A stretch of DNA of 64,000 nt from Psychrobacter sp. JCM 18902 (GTDB lineage Bacteria > Pseudomonadota > Gammaproteobacteria > Pseudomonadales > Moraxellaceae). Made by a program: the position numbers and the translations under genes. Positions 19,303 to 28,748 of this stretch are shown here, one piece after another; the stretch's first letter is position 1, and each line of letters begins with the position of its first letter. The stretch is from assembly GCF_904846615.1 (NCBI RefSeq), contig NZ_CAJHBK010000001.1:1178001-1242000 (forward strand), in the 5' to 3' direction. Under the pieces are notes generated by a model that had not been told where the DNA came from, ran no database searches, and was given only the letters and a program-made list of their open reading frames with translations.

Positions 19303-19323
19303 CAAACATCAAAAAAGGACCTT

Positions 19324-20373
19324 ATGATGACAAAGATGCTCCCAATCAGTTTGGCACTGACCGCAATGATTGGTTTCACTGGCTGCTCGCCATCAAACGA
19401 CTCGGCAACAGCAAATGCTGCTGAAACGACCACTTTGCGTTTCTCGCATTTTTGGCCAGCCACAGCAGCGACCCATACAGAAATCTTTGAACCTTGGGCC
19501 AAAAAGATTGAGCAAGAATCAGGCGGTCGGATCAAAGTTGAGCTTTATCCTTCAGCAACACTGAGTAAACCTGATGCCACCTATGATGCCACTGCCAAAG
19601 GCACTGTTGATATAGGCTCCCAGCTTCAAGGCTATACCAATGGACGCTTTCCATTGACCCAAGTGGCAGAACTACCAGGGCTTTCTAACTCAGCAACCCA
19701 AATGAACTGTATGCTCCAAACTTTATATGACGATGGAATGATAGCGGATGAGTATAAGGACACCCATCTATTGTTTATGATGGGTACAGGCCCAGGCGGC
19801 ATGCACACCATTGATAAAGCCATTCGCACGCCAGATGATTTAAAAGGCTTGCGTATGCGTCGTCCCTCTGCCATTGCAGGCGATATTATTGAAGCGGCAG
19901 GCGGCACGCCAGTAGGCTTACCTGCGACGGATATTTATACATCATTGCAACGCGGTGTGTTAGATGGATTAAGTCTGCCGTGGGATGCAACAGGGTCTTT
20001 TAGACTGATAGAGCTAACCAACACTCACACTAATATCCCTTTCTATAGTTCCGCTATTATGGTGACGATGAATAAAGACAAATATAACAGCCTACCGGAC
20101 GACCTCAAAAAAGTCATTGATGACAACTCAGGCATGCAAATGGCAGCAGCGGCAGGCAAAGTATTTGATGCAGAAGATGCAAAATATATGGCAGAAGCCA
20201 AAGCTAAGGGTGACACGATGATAGACATTCCAGACCCATTAAACGATCCAAAATGGAAAGGTCCGTTAGAAGCGGGTACTCAAAAGTACCTAAAAGATGT
20301 CACAACGCTGAATTTAGACGCACAAACAGTGTATCAAAAAGCCAAAGAAGCCAGTGCTGCTTGTCAGTCTTAA
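19324..20373 (+). CDS. TRAP transporter solute-binding lipoprotein DctP (copy 3)
   Basis: This 349-residue receptor has a lipoprotein signal ending at Cys21 in FTGC, the conserved LRFSHFWPAT segment, and the ligand region MRRPSAIAGD. By eye it is very close to copy 1 (SLQRGVLDGLSLPWDA in both). An AAAGGA lies 4 bases before the first ATG and 7 before the second. It follows its own IclR-type promoter and precedes the alcohol dehydrogenase, with which it may be co-transcribed. No permease is adjacent. Confidence 0.92.
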   Translation: MMTKMLPISLALTAMIGFTGCSPSNDSATANAAETTTLRFSHFWPATAATHTEIFEPWAKKIEQESGGRIKVELYPSATLSKPDATYDATAKGTVDIGSQLQGYTNGRFPLTQVAELPGLSNSATQMNCMLQTLYDDGMIADEYKDTHLLFMMGTGPGGMHTIDKAIRTPDDLKGLRMRRPSAIAGDIIEAAGGTPVGLPATDIYTSLQRGVLDGLSLPWDATGSFRLIELTNTHTNIPFYSSAIMVTMNKDKYNSLPDDLKKVIDDNSGMQMAAAAGKVFDAEDAKYMAEAKAKGDTMIDIPDPLNDPKWKGPLEAGTQKYLKDVTTLNLDAQTVYQKAKEASAACQS

Positions 20374-20469
20374 TCGCTCCACATTATTTTCGTCAATATT
20401 GCTATTGTTAATAAAAACCGAAAAACGTATGACTCTAGCATCTTTAACCAGTAACTCAGAGGAATCACC

Positions 20470-21618
20470 ATGACACAAACAACCCATACTAGCTACACGG
20501 CAGCAGTGATTCGCCAAAAAGGTGGGCCATTTCAAATTGAGCAAGTCAAAACGGCTACTATACAAGATGATGAAGTGTTGGTACGTGTTGTTGCAACCGG
20601 CATGTGCCATACTGACATGATCGCCCGAGATCAAGTTTTCCCTGTTCCGCACCCAATAGTACTGGGGCATGAAGGCTCTGGCGTTGTTGAGTCTATCGGC
20701 AGTAAAGTAACAGACATCGCTATTGGCGACCATGTTGTTATGACTTTTTTAAACTGCAATAAATGTAACTCTTGCCATGAAGGTCACCCTGCTTATTGCG
20801 AAAACTTTAATCAGTATAATTTTTCTGGTCAAAGAGTTGATGGTTCTCATGCCTTAATTGCAAGCAACGATACCGAACTGAATGATCGATTCTTTGGTCA
20901 GTCATCGTTTGGTCAGTATGCTGTAGCAAATGCGCGCAACGTTATCAAAGTTCGCAAAGATGCACCACTTGAACTACTGGGACCTTTAGGCTGTGGCATT
21001 CAAACAGGTGCAGGCACCGTCATGAATGCACTCAAAGTAACAGCTGGTTCTAGCTTCGTTGCGTGGGGCGGCGGTGCCGTTGGGCTATCAGCAGTAATGG
21101 CAGCCGCAGCAATCGGTGCTACGACGATTGTCGCAGTTGATATTGTGCCTTCACGATTAGAGCTGGCGCTTAAACTGGGTGCTACCCATGTTATCAATAG
21201 CAAAGAGGAAGACGCAGTCGCTCGCGTTCAAGAAATAACCGGCGGCGGCACACAGTTTGCGATGGATTCTACGGGTATTGGTCTACTAGTCTCAAATATG
21301 ATTACCTCATTACGCCCTCGCGGCATCGGAGCTATTGTTGGCGCCTCAAAGCCTGGCACAACAGCCACGTTAGATCTGACCGATGTCATGCAAAACTGCA
21401 AAAAGCTGATTGGTGTGGTTGAAGGTGACAGTGTGCCAAGCACTTTAATACCAGCGCTGGTAGATCTTTATATGGCGGGTAAATTCCCGTTCGATAAACT
21501 AGTTAAATTCTACGATCTCAAGGACATTAACCAAGCAGCAGAAGACAGTGAGAAAGGCATCACTCTTAAGCCTATCGTTAGAATGCAGTCAGATGATATT
21601 CTTACTACAAGTCGATGA
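20470..21618 (+). CDS. Zinc-dependent aryl-alcohol (benzyl alcohol) dehydrogenase
   Basis: This 382-residue medium-chain alcohol dehydrogenase has catalytic zinc ligands Cys46 and His67 (CHTD, GHEGSG) and structural zinc cysteines 96, 99, 102 and 110. A Rossmann GGGAVG and an aspartate-ended second strand (AVDIVPSR) favour NAD. It resembles XylB/AreB benzyl alcohol dehydrogenases. With the aldehyde dehydrogenase at 3480-4934 it would take benzyl or hydroxybenzyl alcohols to the acid. It may be transcribed with dctP-3. Confidence 0.87.
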   Translation: MTQTTHTSYTAAVIRQKGGPFQIEQVKTATIQDDEVLVRVVATGMCHTDMIARDQVFPVPHPIVLGHEGSGVVESIGSKVTDIAIGDHVVMTFLNCNKCNSCHEGHPAYCENFNQYNFSGQRVDGSHALIASNDTELNDRFFGQSSFGQYAVANARNVIKVRKDAPLELLGPLGCGIQTGAGTVMNALKVTAGSSFVAWGGGAVGLSAVMAAAAIGATTIVAVDIVPSRLELALKLGATHVINSKEEDAVARVQEITGGGTQFAMDSTGIGLLVSNMITSLRPRGIGAIVGASKPGTTATLDLTDVMQNCKKLIGVVEGDSVPSTLIPALVDLYMAGKFPFDKLVKFYDLKDINQAAEDSEKGITLKPIVRMQSDDILTTSR

Positions 21619-22051
21619 AACAGATTAGATAATCCTATTCTATGATTTAAACGCTTTTACTCTATAACAATATTACTCATTCCAAAACACTTGAATTAAA
21701 CTTGGAATAGGTATGCTAATAACTAGTTCTGAATGAGCGGGTTCAGGCATTTCTGTTATTCATGATGGTGAGGCATATTTATTTGATATAAGACAAAGTA
21801 CGGTAAAACGCGCTATTTAGTGCTTGGAAAACTATAGCTGCATCTAACACGGTCTATTCATCATCGGATTACTCAGACAGTTGATTAAAAACCTACTCCT
21901 ACACTAAATATTTGTATTTTTGATCTGTTTCTCAACGACTGCAATATACGAGCCAGAACATAACTGCTTAGGTGATGATGACTTCGCTATCGAGGGACTG
22001 AAAATCTGATTATAACGAACGTATAAACTTACTTTTAGATATTAAAAACAT
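21619..22051. other. Intergenic stretch, nothing recognised
   Basis: About 430 AT-rich bases separate the alcohol dehydrogenase from the terminator of the next gene. No open frame with a ribosome binding site, repeat or structured RNA was recognised. Confidence 0.4.
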
Positions 22052-22101
22052 AAAAAAAGGTTGCCAATGCTATACCAAATATAGCCTCGGTAACCTTTTT
22101 T
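22052..22101. terminator. Bidirectional terminator
   Basis: An A-rich arm AAAAAAAGGTTGCC pairs with GGTAACCTTTTTT with one G-U pair. T runs lie on both sides. It lies between the convergent alcohol dehydrogenase and the truncated secretion gene. Confidence 0.7.
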
Positions 22102-22129
22102 AATTTGGAATTTTACTTAGGTGGTATTG

Positions 22130-23029
22130 TTAACATTGGGGTTTGTGGTTATAAGATAGGTATAACAAATCGTTGTGCCAGGTTGGATTGTCTAGTGATA
22201 GCGTGACATTACCTTGATAGACAGCTGTACTTTCCTGCCCTGAGTCATCAACAGAGGCAGACAGACGCCAGCGCTTGTCTTGCTGCCATTTGACTTGGAT
22301 ATCACTGTAACCAGGCTCGCTCATTCGATTGCTAGGTGCAATAGAGAAATCTGTGTCAGCGGTTGGTACGCGCTTAAAGTTTTCTAGTGACTGCTCGATA
22401 TCACGGACATTAAGCAAATCACCAGACTGCATTGGCATGGCAGGGGCAAAGTTGGCGGGGTTGCCGCTATTATCAATATAAACAGGACGACTGGCTTGAA
22501 CATCGACAGCGGTGATTTGATCAATACGACCGGGAATGAGGGTAAGCGTCAAGTCACCAAATTTGAGGTTTTGGTTTTGTACCAAAACGCGCGTGGTGAC
22601 GTAACCTTTTTCGATAATCCGGTTCTGTACATTGGTGACCAGCTGGTTGATATCATTGACTGATAGACAGCTACCCAGTAGGGATGATTTGCCTTTGGTA
22701 TAAGGCATGAGTGCGAAAGTAAATTTTTCGCTCAGCTCACCTGTTAGGTAAATATGGTCGATATCGAAACAAGGGGTTGAAGCGGCATCAGCGCTCTGAG
22801 AACTGGTTGGTGCTATAGAAGTGGAAGGTGCTTGTTGATACGTATCGGTATTTATATTGACATTGGGCTTAACCAATTGTTGCTGTTTTAAGGCTTCACT
22901 ACGCTGCTCTTGGTACTGTTCAGGCGTAATCGCATTGGCATTGACACCCATACAAATGCTGATAATACTGACCGTTAAAAGGCTTAAAGTGTGGCCAGCT
23001 ATATCTTTTCTCAAAATATTTGTATACAT
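22130..23029 (-). pseudogene. Truncated ShlB/FhaC-type two-partner secretion transporter
   Basis: The 299 residues comprise a signal peptide (about 1-33), a linker, and POTRA_2/ShlB-like domains (GYVTTRVLVQNQNLKFGDLTLTL, then VRDIEQSLENFKR). They stop at DLLYLSYNHKPQC just as the outer-membrane barrel begins. Complete family members have about 550-600 residues, so the barrel is missing. No TpsA exoprotein gene is nearby. The remaining part could fold as a periplasmic fragment but could not translocate an exoprotein. Confidence 0.8.
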
Positions 23030-23185
23030 AAGTCCACTATTTTTATAGTAAAAGAATTACGTATAGGACAAGTACTTATTGCAAGTATTTTTTTATAATT
23101 ATTAGATTTATAATAACAAGCATTCATATTTGAATTATTAAGTGCTAAAATAGTAGTTTAACACTCTTATATGATCGATTAAACT

Positions 23186-23497
23186 ATGGATATAAGGTTT
23201 GATTTTTATACGCCAAGTGAAATCTCCAAAATTTTAGGTGAACGCTTAAAAACGCAGCGACTGGCATTAAACTTAACACAAGCGGCTCTAGCAGATAAGG
23301 CTGGTACTGGCATCAGTACGGTTGCTCGTATTGAGTCTGGTCAAGGCGGTACACTAGATAACGTGATTCGACTCGCTATGGCTCTTGGCATGGTAAATCA
23401 CTTTTCTGAATTGTTTGATGTATTACCTACCAATATAGAAGATGTTATCGCTAAACAAAATCCACGCTTGCGCGCATCAAACAAAAATGGCGAATGA
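23186..23497 (+). CDS. HipB-like helix-turn-helix antitoxin
   Basis: This 103-residue protein has an HTH_3/Xre domain at about 17-75 (LGERLKTQRLALNLTQAALADKAG, then TVARIESGQ). It overlaps the start of the HipA-like kinase, the standard arrangement for a HipBA toxin-antitoxin pair. It should bind its own promoter and neutralise the kinase. The short C-terminal tail is charged. Confidence 0.82.
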   Translation: MDIRFDFYTPSEISKILGERLKTQRLALNLTQAALADKAGTGISTVARIESGQGGTLDNVIRLAMALGMVNHFSELFDVLPTNIEDVIAKQNPRLRASNKNGE

Positions 23498-24761
23498 CGC
23501 TATGTATCAACCGATATCAGTTGTCAATATTTACTACCAAGGATTTAAAGACAAACGCCTTATCGGTAAATTAACGATGGATGGACGACGCCCTACCTTT
23601 GGCTATGATGCGGCGTGGCTGGCTGATGGACTGGAGCTGTCACCAATTGAGATGCCCTTACGATCAGCGCCCTATTATGGTGCTCATGCGTCCAGTCATT
23701 ACCTATGCGGATTATTGTCAGACAGCTTACCTGATGGTTGGGGAATGCTGCTAATGGATAGGTTCTTTCGAAAAACAATGCCTCATGCTGCGCCAATCAA
23801 TGTCTTAGATCGCCTCGCTTATATTGGTAATTCAGCAATGGGAGCGCTTAGTTTTGAGCCGCAACAAGATCTATTAGACGCTGATATCGACATCACTGAT
23901 TTTACTTTAGCCAAACTGGCCGCTGCCAATCAATCGATTTTATCTGGACAAGATAGTGACATATTGGCTGAGCTCATCGTCATCGGTGGCTCACCACAAG
24001 GTGCAAGACCAAAAGCACTTATCCTATATGATGAAGCAACCGAGTTTATTGCTACTGATTTAACCAGCGAACAGCCATCCGCAACGCCGTGGCTGATCAA
24101 GTTCCCTGCCCAATCTGAGCATAAAAGCGTTTGTCTCTTAGAATCACTTTATGCTGATAGGGCTAAGCAAGCAGGCCTAAACATGCCTGCGCATCATTAT
24201 TTTGATATCGGTGAAAAACATGCTGCTTTTGGGGTTGCGCGTTTTGACCGCATCGGCAATCAACGCGTTCATACTCATACGCTAGCAGGTTTATTAGACA
24301 TTGATTTTCGCATCCCATCACTAGATTATCTGCAGTATTTACGCTGCGTGCGTATGTTGACCCAATCACAAGTTGCTGTAGAATCAGCTTTTAAACATAC
24401 AGTATTTAACGTCATCTTTAACAATAAAGACGACCATAGCAAGAACTTCTCTTTTATGATGGACAAGGCTGGCAGGTGGTCGTTATCGCCCGTTTATGAT
24501 CTCGCTTATAACTCAGGTATGAATGGTTATCATCAGATGGACATAGCAGGTGAAGCTCAGCATCCTACCCTTTCATACTTATTAAAGTTGGCTAAACTTG
24601 CTGATATTAAGCAAAATAAAGCACAAGCTATTATTGATCAGGTAGCATCAGTTGCTGAAGATTTTTTGACTGTTATTAGAGACCACAACATCGAGAAAGA
24701 ATTATCAAATCAGGTCATTCGTGATATAAAAGCCAATATCAATCGGATGGCAAATCAATAG
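23487..24761 (+). CDS. HipA-like serine/threonine kinase toxin
   Basis: This HipA-family protein of about 424 residues has an N-terminal subdomain, a glycine-rich GGSPQGARPK segment, and the catalytic core NNKDDHSKNF followed by SPVYDL. In HipA homologues these are the HxDDHxxN-like catalytic motif and the metal-binding region. Relatives phosphorylate aminoacyl-tRNA synthetases and cause growth arrest. Start candidates are ATG 23487, which overlaps hipB by 11 bases, and ATG 23502, 4 bases after the hipB stop. Neither has a strong ribosome binding site, suggesting coupled and limited translation. Confidence 0.82.
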   Translation: MANDAMYQPISVVNIYYQGFKDKRLIGKLTMDGRRPTFGYDAAWLADGLELSPIEMPLRSAPYYGAHASSHYLCGLLSDSLPDGWGMLLMDRFFRKTMPHAAPINVLDRLAYIGNSAMGALSFEPQQDLLDADIDITDFTLAKLAAANQSILSGQDSDILAELIVIGGSPQGARPKALILYDEATEFIATDLTSEQPSATPWLIKFPAQSEHKSVCLLESLYADRAKQAGLNMPAHHYFDIGEKHAAFGVARFDRIGNQRVHTHTLAGLLDIDFRIPSLDYLQYLRCVRMLTQSQVAVESAFKHTVFNVIFNNKDDHSKNFSFMMDKAGRWSLSPVYDLAYNSGMNGYHQMDIAGEAQHPTLSYLLKLAKLADIKQNKAQAIIDQVASVAEDFLTVIRDHNIEKELSNQVIRDIKANINRMANQ

Positions 24762-24994
24762 ACCATAGGAAGTTGTTAAATTTGTTGTTAAAATTAATAC
24801 ATACAGACCAAAAACCCTTATACAAAAAGACTTTTAATCAGTTAGTCGTTGCGTGGTGGGCGCACCATCAAACATTGTCAAAAGTAATCAAAAGACCTCA
24901 CAGCCTATCAGTTGTGGAGTCTTTCAATGTCTTATCGCATCATAACATTGTATAACTTACGATGCATTTTCATACAGCATACCTTCAACACACA

Positions 24995-25039
24995 AAAAAG
25001 CCTTTCAAGCTATTAAGTATAAAGCTTGAAAGGCTTTTT
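24995..25039. terminator. Bidirectional terminator
   Basis: A perfect 17-bp stem (AAAAAGCCTTTCAAGCT and its complement) with an 11-base loop separates the convergent hipA and FAD-oxidoreductase genes. T runs lie in both directions. Confidence 0.85.
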
Positions 25040-25105
25040 CGATCGCATATTTTTATCTAGGTAAGCGTTTTAATATTAGGATTTGCTTACCGTTTAGAGC
25101 CGCTC

Positions 25106-26722
25106 TTACTCTATGTTCAACATCGATTTTGCCACGGCTTCTGCCACTTTAATACCATCAATCCCTGCTGACAATATGCCACCTGCGTAGCCAGCGCCTT
25201 CGCCTGCAGGGAATAAGCCTTCAGTGTTAATGCTTTGGAATTCTTTATTACGTTTAATGCTAATGGGTGACGATGTTCTGGTTTCTACGCCAGTGAGTAA
25301 CCCATCATCAGATGAAAATCCTTGGATTTTTTTATTAAACGCTGGAATGGCTTCACGTATGGAATCCACGGCAAAGTCAGGTAACGCTTTGCTTAAGTCA
25401 GTTAAAGTAATGCCCGGTGTGTACGAGGGTTTTACATCGCCTAACTCTGAGTCTGGTTTGCCTTTTAAGAAATCACCAATGGTTTGCGCTGGTGCACTGT
25501 AGTCTTTGCCGCCTAATTCAAACGCTAAAGTTTCTAGTTGTCTTTGTAATTCGATACCAGCAAGAGGATGGTTTGGGTAATCTCGCTCTGGGTCGATGCC
25601 TACCACAATAGCACTGTTGGCGTTACGCTCATTTCTTGAATATTGGCTCATGCCGTTAGTGACAACACGGCCTTCTTCTGATGCTGCGGCAACCACGGTT
25701 CCACCTGGACACATACAAAAGCTATAAACAGAACGACCATTTTTACAATGATGAACCAGTTTGTAATCCGCAGCGCCAAGTATCTCGTTTCCAGCATTGT
25801 CACCAAAGCGTGCTTGGTCTATGGTTGACTGTTTATGTTCAATCCTAAAGCCAATCGAGAAAGGTTTTGCTTCAATATACACGCCTTTATCATGGATCAT
25901 TTGAAAGGTATCGCGGGCGCTATGACCAACAGCAAGAACAACATGGTTAGTTTTTAATATTTCGCCAGTATTAAGTGTCACGCCAGTTACTTTTGAGTCA
26001 GTGATGTGCAAGTCGTCTACGCGAGTAGCAAAACGGACTTCCCCACCGAGTGCTATGATCTCGGCACGCATTTTTTCTACCATAGTGACTAACTTATAAG
26101 TACCTATGTGCGGCTTACTGACAAATAAAATTTCCTCTGGTGCACCAGCTTTTACAAATTCAGTCATAACTTTACGGCCATAATGATTGGGATCTTTCAC
26201 TTGGCTATATAATTTACCGTCAGAGAAAGTACCTGCTCCGCCTTCACCGAATTGTACGTTAGATTCTGTGTTTAATTTACGCTGACGCCAAAAGCCAAAA
26301 GTGTCTTTGGTGCGTTGTCTGACTTCATTACCACGTTCAATGATAATGGGTTTAAAACCCATTTGAGCAAGGGTAAGTGCTGCTAATAAACCGCAAGGTC
26401 CAAAACCAATAACAACAGGACGTTCAGTTAAATATTTTGGCGCTGTACCTACATATTTGTAGCTGGTATCAGGTGTTGCTTTAACATGGTTGTCTGACTC
26501 AAATTGAACCAGTAAATCATTGGTTAAATCTAAGTCGGTCAGTGTGATGTCTAGCGTATAAATTAATTGGATATTTCTTTTATTACGAGCATCATAACCG
26601 CGTTTAAACATCACAAATGACGCCATTTGCTCAGCAGAAATTTTAAGTTTTGTCGTTATAGCCGTCGTTAGATCTTCAGGTGCATGATTTAATGGCAATT
26701 TAATTTCAGTTAAACGTATCAT
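25106..26722 (-). CDS. FAD-dependent dehydrogenase of the COG2509 type
   Basis: This 538-residue predicted flavoprotein has a dinucleotide-binding motif GFGPCGLLAALTLA around 108-121, a GGAGTFSDGKL segment, and a C-terminal GEGAGYAGGILSAGIDG typical of the family. The N-terminal 90 residues form a small domain seen in these proteins. The cellular role of the family is not established. It is monocistronic and convergent with hipBA. Confidence 0.75.
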   Translation of the reverse strand: MIRLTEIKLPLNHAPEDLTTAITTKLKISAEQMASFVMFKRGYDARNKRNIQLIYTLDITLTDLDLTNDLLVQFESDNHVKATPDTSYKYVGTAPKYLTERPVVIGFGPCGLLAALTLAQMGFKPIIIERGNEVRQRTKDTFGFWRQRKLNTESNVQFGEGGAGTFSDGKLYSQVKDPNHYGRKVMTEFVKAGAPEEILFVSKPHIGTYKLVTMVEKMRAEIIALGGEVRFATRVDDLHITDSKVTGVTLNTGEILKTNHVVLAVGHSARDTFQMIHDKGVYIEAKPFSIGFRIEHKQSTIDQARFGDNAGNEILGAADYKLVHHCKNGRSVYSFCMCPGGTVVAAASEEGRVVTNGMSQYSRNERNANSAIVVGIDPERDYPNHPLAGIELQRQLETLAFELGGKDYSAPAQTIGDFLKGKPDSELGDVKPSYTPGITLTDLSKALPDFAVDSIREAIPAFNKKIQGFSSDDGLLTGVETRTSSPISIKRNKEFQSINTEGLFPAGEGAGYAGGILSAGIDGIKVAEAVAKSMLNIE

Positions 26723-27129
26723 TGGTTACTCATAAACTCGTGTAGAAAACAGTCTCGCATTTTACTGGTACTGATACAAATAAGCGAATAAATATTTTAC
26801 TTATGCAGGCTAAATTTACGGATTCTTCAGCATAGATCAGTACCCTATTATAAAAACTAAATGTCTGACCTCACCCCAAGCTAGCTACCAAGCCTAATGG
26901 CTAACGTGCTTTAGTCAAAAATAAACCCTACCTTTAGTTGAGTTAACATCATTTAGTACGTTTGCTTCTTAACTTCCTTCTGTTCACACTTCCTGACCTC
27001 AAAAAAACATCGCTTCTAATGTCGTCATTTTTTATACCGCTTTAGCATTTCTTAACCAGACATAAATGGTGCATAGAGCAACCTAAAAATCAATTATGGT
27101 GCAAAAAATCACCATAGCTCCTGATAAAG
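26723..27129. other. Intergenic region upstream of the urea transporter
   Basis: No gene was seen. The right half contains repeated TGGTGCA motifs (near 27067 and 27094) and an inverted repeat TATGGTG-N8-CACCATA near 27092-27113. This fits a control region for nitrogen regulation. Confidence 0.4.
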
Positions 27130-27179
27130 ACCAATATTGGTGCATTTGTCTTGTATTTTATATTGGCATAGATATTGAA
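27130..27179 (+). promoter_or_regulatory. Candidate NtrC site and sigma-54 promoter of urtA
   Basis: A perfect palindrome ACCAATATTGGT followed by GCA (27130-27144) resembles an NtrC site of the GCACCA-N-TGGTGC type. TTGGCATA-GATA-TTGAA (27163-27179) matches the sigma-54 -24/-12 consensus, except that the -12 GC is GA. Urea transport under nitrogen limitation fits such control, but the -12 mismatch keeps this tentative. Confidence 0.4.
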
Positions 27180-27252
27180 GTATTAATCATAGTTAGGAAT
27201 GGCTCGTTCACTCGGCCTACCAGGCTGCTATTTTATCTTTTTGGAGAAATAT

Positions 27253-28617
27253 ATGTCTTTATTGCCAACGCTTATCACTGCTACTCCTATAAGTACAAAT
27301 TATCGTATCGACTCAAAATTGACGTCACGTTTGTCTCTGCTAGCAGTAGCTGTTGTCGGCAGCTTAAGTCTTATAGGTTGTCAAAAACCTGCGGAAACCA
27401 GTGCAGAAACCAATTCTACAGCCACAAAAACGGACACCTCTGAGACGGCTGCTACCTCTGTGGCAGATGGTGACACCATCAAAGTTGGTATCTTGCATTC
27501 TTTATCTGGAACGATGGCCATCTCTGAAACATCATTAAAAGATACTGCGCTAATGACCATTGATGAAATTAATGCCAATGGCGGTGTGTTAGGTAAGCAG
27601 CTAGAGCCAATCGTCGTAGATCCCGCTTCTGATTGGCCGTTATTCGCTGAAAAAGCACGTCAGCTATTAACTCAAGACAAAGTGGATGTGATATTTGGGG
27701 GTTGGACGTCGGTGTCACGTAAGTCAGTGCTGCCTGTCGTTGAAGAACTAAATGGTTTGATGTTTTATCCGGTGCAGTACGAAGGTCAAGAACAATCAGA
27801 AAATATTTTCTACACTGGTGCTGCACCTAACCAACAAGCCATTCCTGCCGTTGAATATTTGATGAGTCCAGAGGGCGGTAATGCAGAACGCTTCGTTTTA
27901 CTTGGAACAGACTATGTTTATCCTCGGACTACTAACCAGATACTGCGTGCTTTCTTAAAATCTAAAGGAGTCGCTGAAACAGACATCATGGAAGAGTACA
28001 CCCCTTTCGGTTTTAGCAACTATCAGACAATCGTTGGCAATATTAAAAGCTTCTCTACTGGTAAGAAGACGGCGGTTATCTCTACCATTAATGGGGATTC
28101 AAACGTACCCTTTTATCGTGAACTTGCCAACCAAGGTATTAAAGCCTCTGATATCCCAGTCATGGCATTCTCAGTAGGAGAAGAAGAGCTTCGCGGTATC
28201 GATACCAGCTTATTGCAAGGGCATTTGGCGTCATGGAACTACTTTATGTCGGTTAAAAATCCTGTCAACAGCGACTTCACTAAAAAGTATAAGAAATATG
28301 CGCTGGATCATAAGCTACCCAATGCTGACAAAGTCGTTACCAATGATCCTATGGAAGCCACCTACGTGGGTATCAATATGTGGAAACAAGCAGTCGAAAA
28401 AGCTGGTACTACTAATGTCGATAAAGTGCGTATTAGTATGGGAGGTCAGACTTTTGACGCGCCATCAGGGTATACATTGAAAATGGATGAGGAAAACCAT
28501 CATTTATGGAAGCCTGTCATGATCGGTCAAATCCGTGCCGATGGTCAGTTCGATGTGATCAGCAAAACGCCAAAAGTCATTCGTGCTGAGCCATGGAGTC
28601 AGTACATCCCTAAATAA
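27253..28617 (+). CDS. urtA: Urea ABC transporter, substrate-binding protein
   Basis: This 454-residue type I periplasmic binding protein of the UrtA family has a lipoprotein signal ending at Cys43 in LIGC. The ligand-binding region includes GILHSLSGTMAISE and FGGWTSVSRKSVLPV, both characteristic of UrtA. A GGAG lies 6 bases before ATG 27253. The open frame extends to 27199, but that would put an unrelated stretch before the signal peptide. It heads urtABCDE, which feeds the urease encoded directly downstream. Confidence 0.93.
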   Translation: MSLLPTLITATPISTNYRIDSKLTSRLSLLAVAVVGSLSLIGCQKPAETSAETNSTATKTDTSETAATSVADGDTIKVGILHSLSGTMAISETSLKDTALMTIDEINANGGVLGKQLEPIVVDPASDWPLFAEKARQLLTQDKVDVIFGGWTSVSRKSVLPVVEELNGLMFYPVQYEGQEQSENIFYTGAAPNQQAIPAVEYLMSPEGGNAERFVLLGTDYVYPRTTNQILRAFLKSKGVAETDIMEEYTPFGFSNYQTIVGNIKSFSTGKKTAVISTINGDSNVPFYRELANQGIKASDIPVMAFSVGEEELRGIDTSLLQGHLASWNYFMSVKNPVNSDFTKKYKKYALDHKLPNADKVVTNDPMEATYVGINMWKQAVEKAGTTNVDKVRISMGGQTFDAPSGYTLKMDEENHHLWKPVMIGQIRADGQFDVISKTPKVIRAEPWSQYIPK

Positions 28618-28683
28618 GGTTGTGGTCACCTAAGCCGTAATCCTTAGCCCCTTAATGGTATCAAAACCAGCAACCCTTTAGCT

Positions 28684-28714
28684 CCTCTACTGATAAAACA
28701 GTTTTTAGTAGAGG
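28684..28714 (+). promoter_or_regulatory. Stem-loop between urtA and urtB
   Basis: CCTCTACT pairs with AGTAGAGG around a 15-base loop that can pair partly. No strong U run follows. Such intercistronic hairpins often stabilise the binding-protein mRNA or lower downstream expression, giving more UrtA than permease. Confidence 0.45.
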
Positions 28715-28748
28715 TTAAAGGAGTGTTGACTGCAAAAAAGGAACCATC

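Noticed and set aside
24773..24955. A 60-codon plus-strand ORF after hipA.
   Set aside because: It has no convincing start signal or family and overlaps nothing conserved; probably chance.
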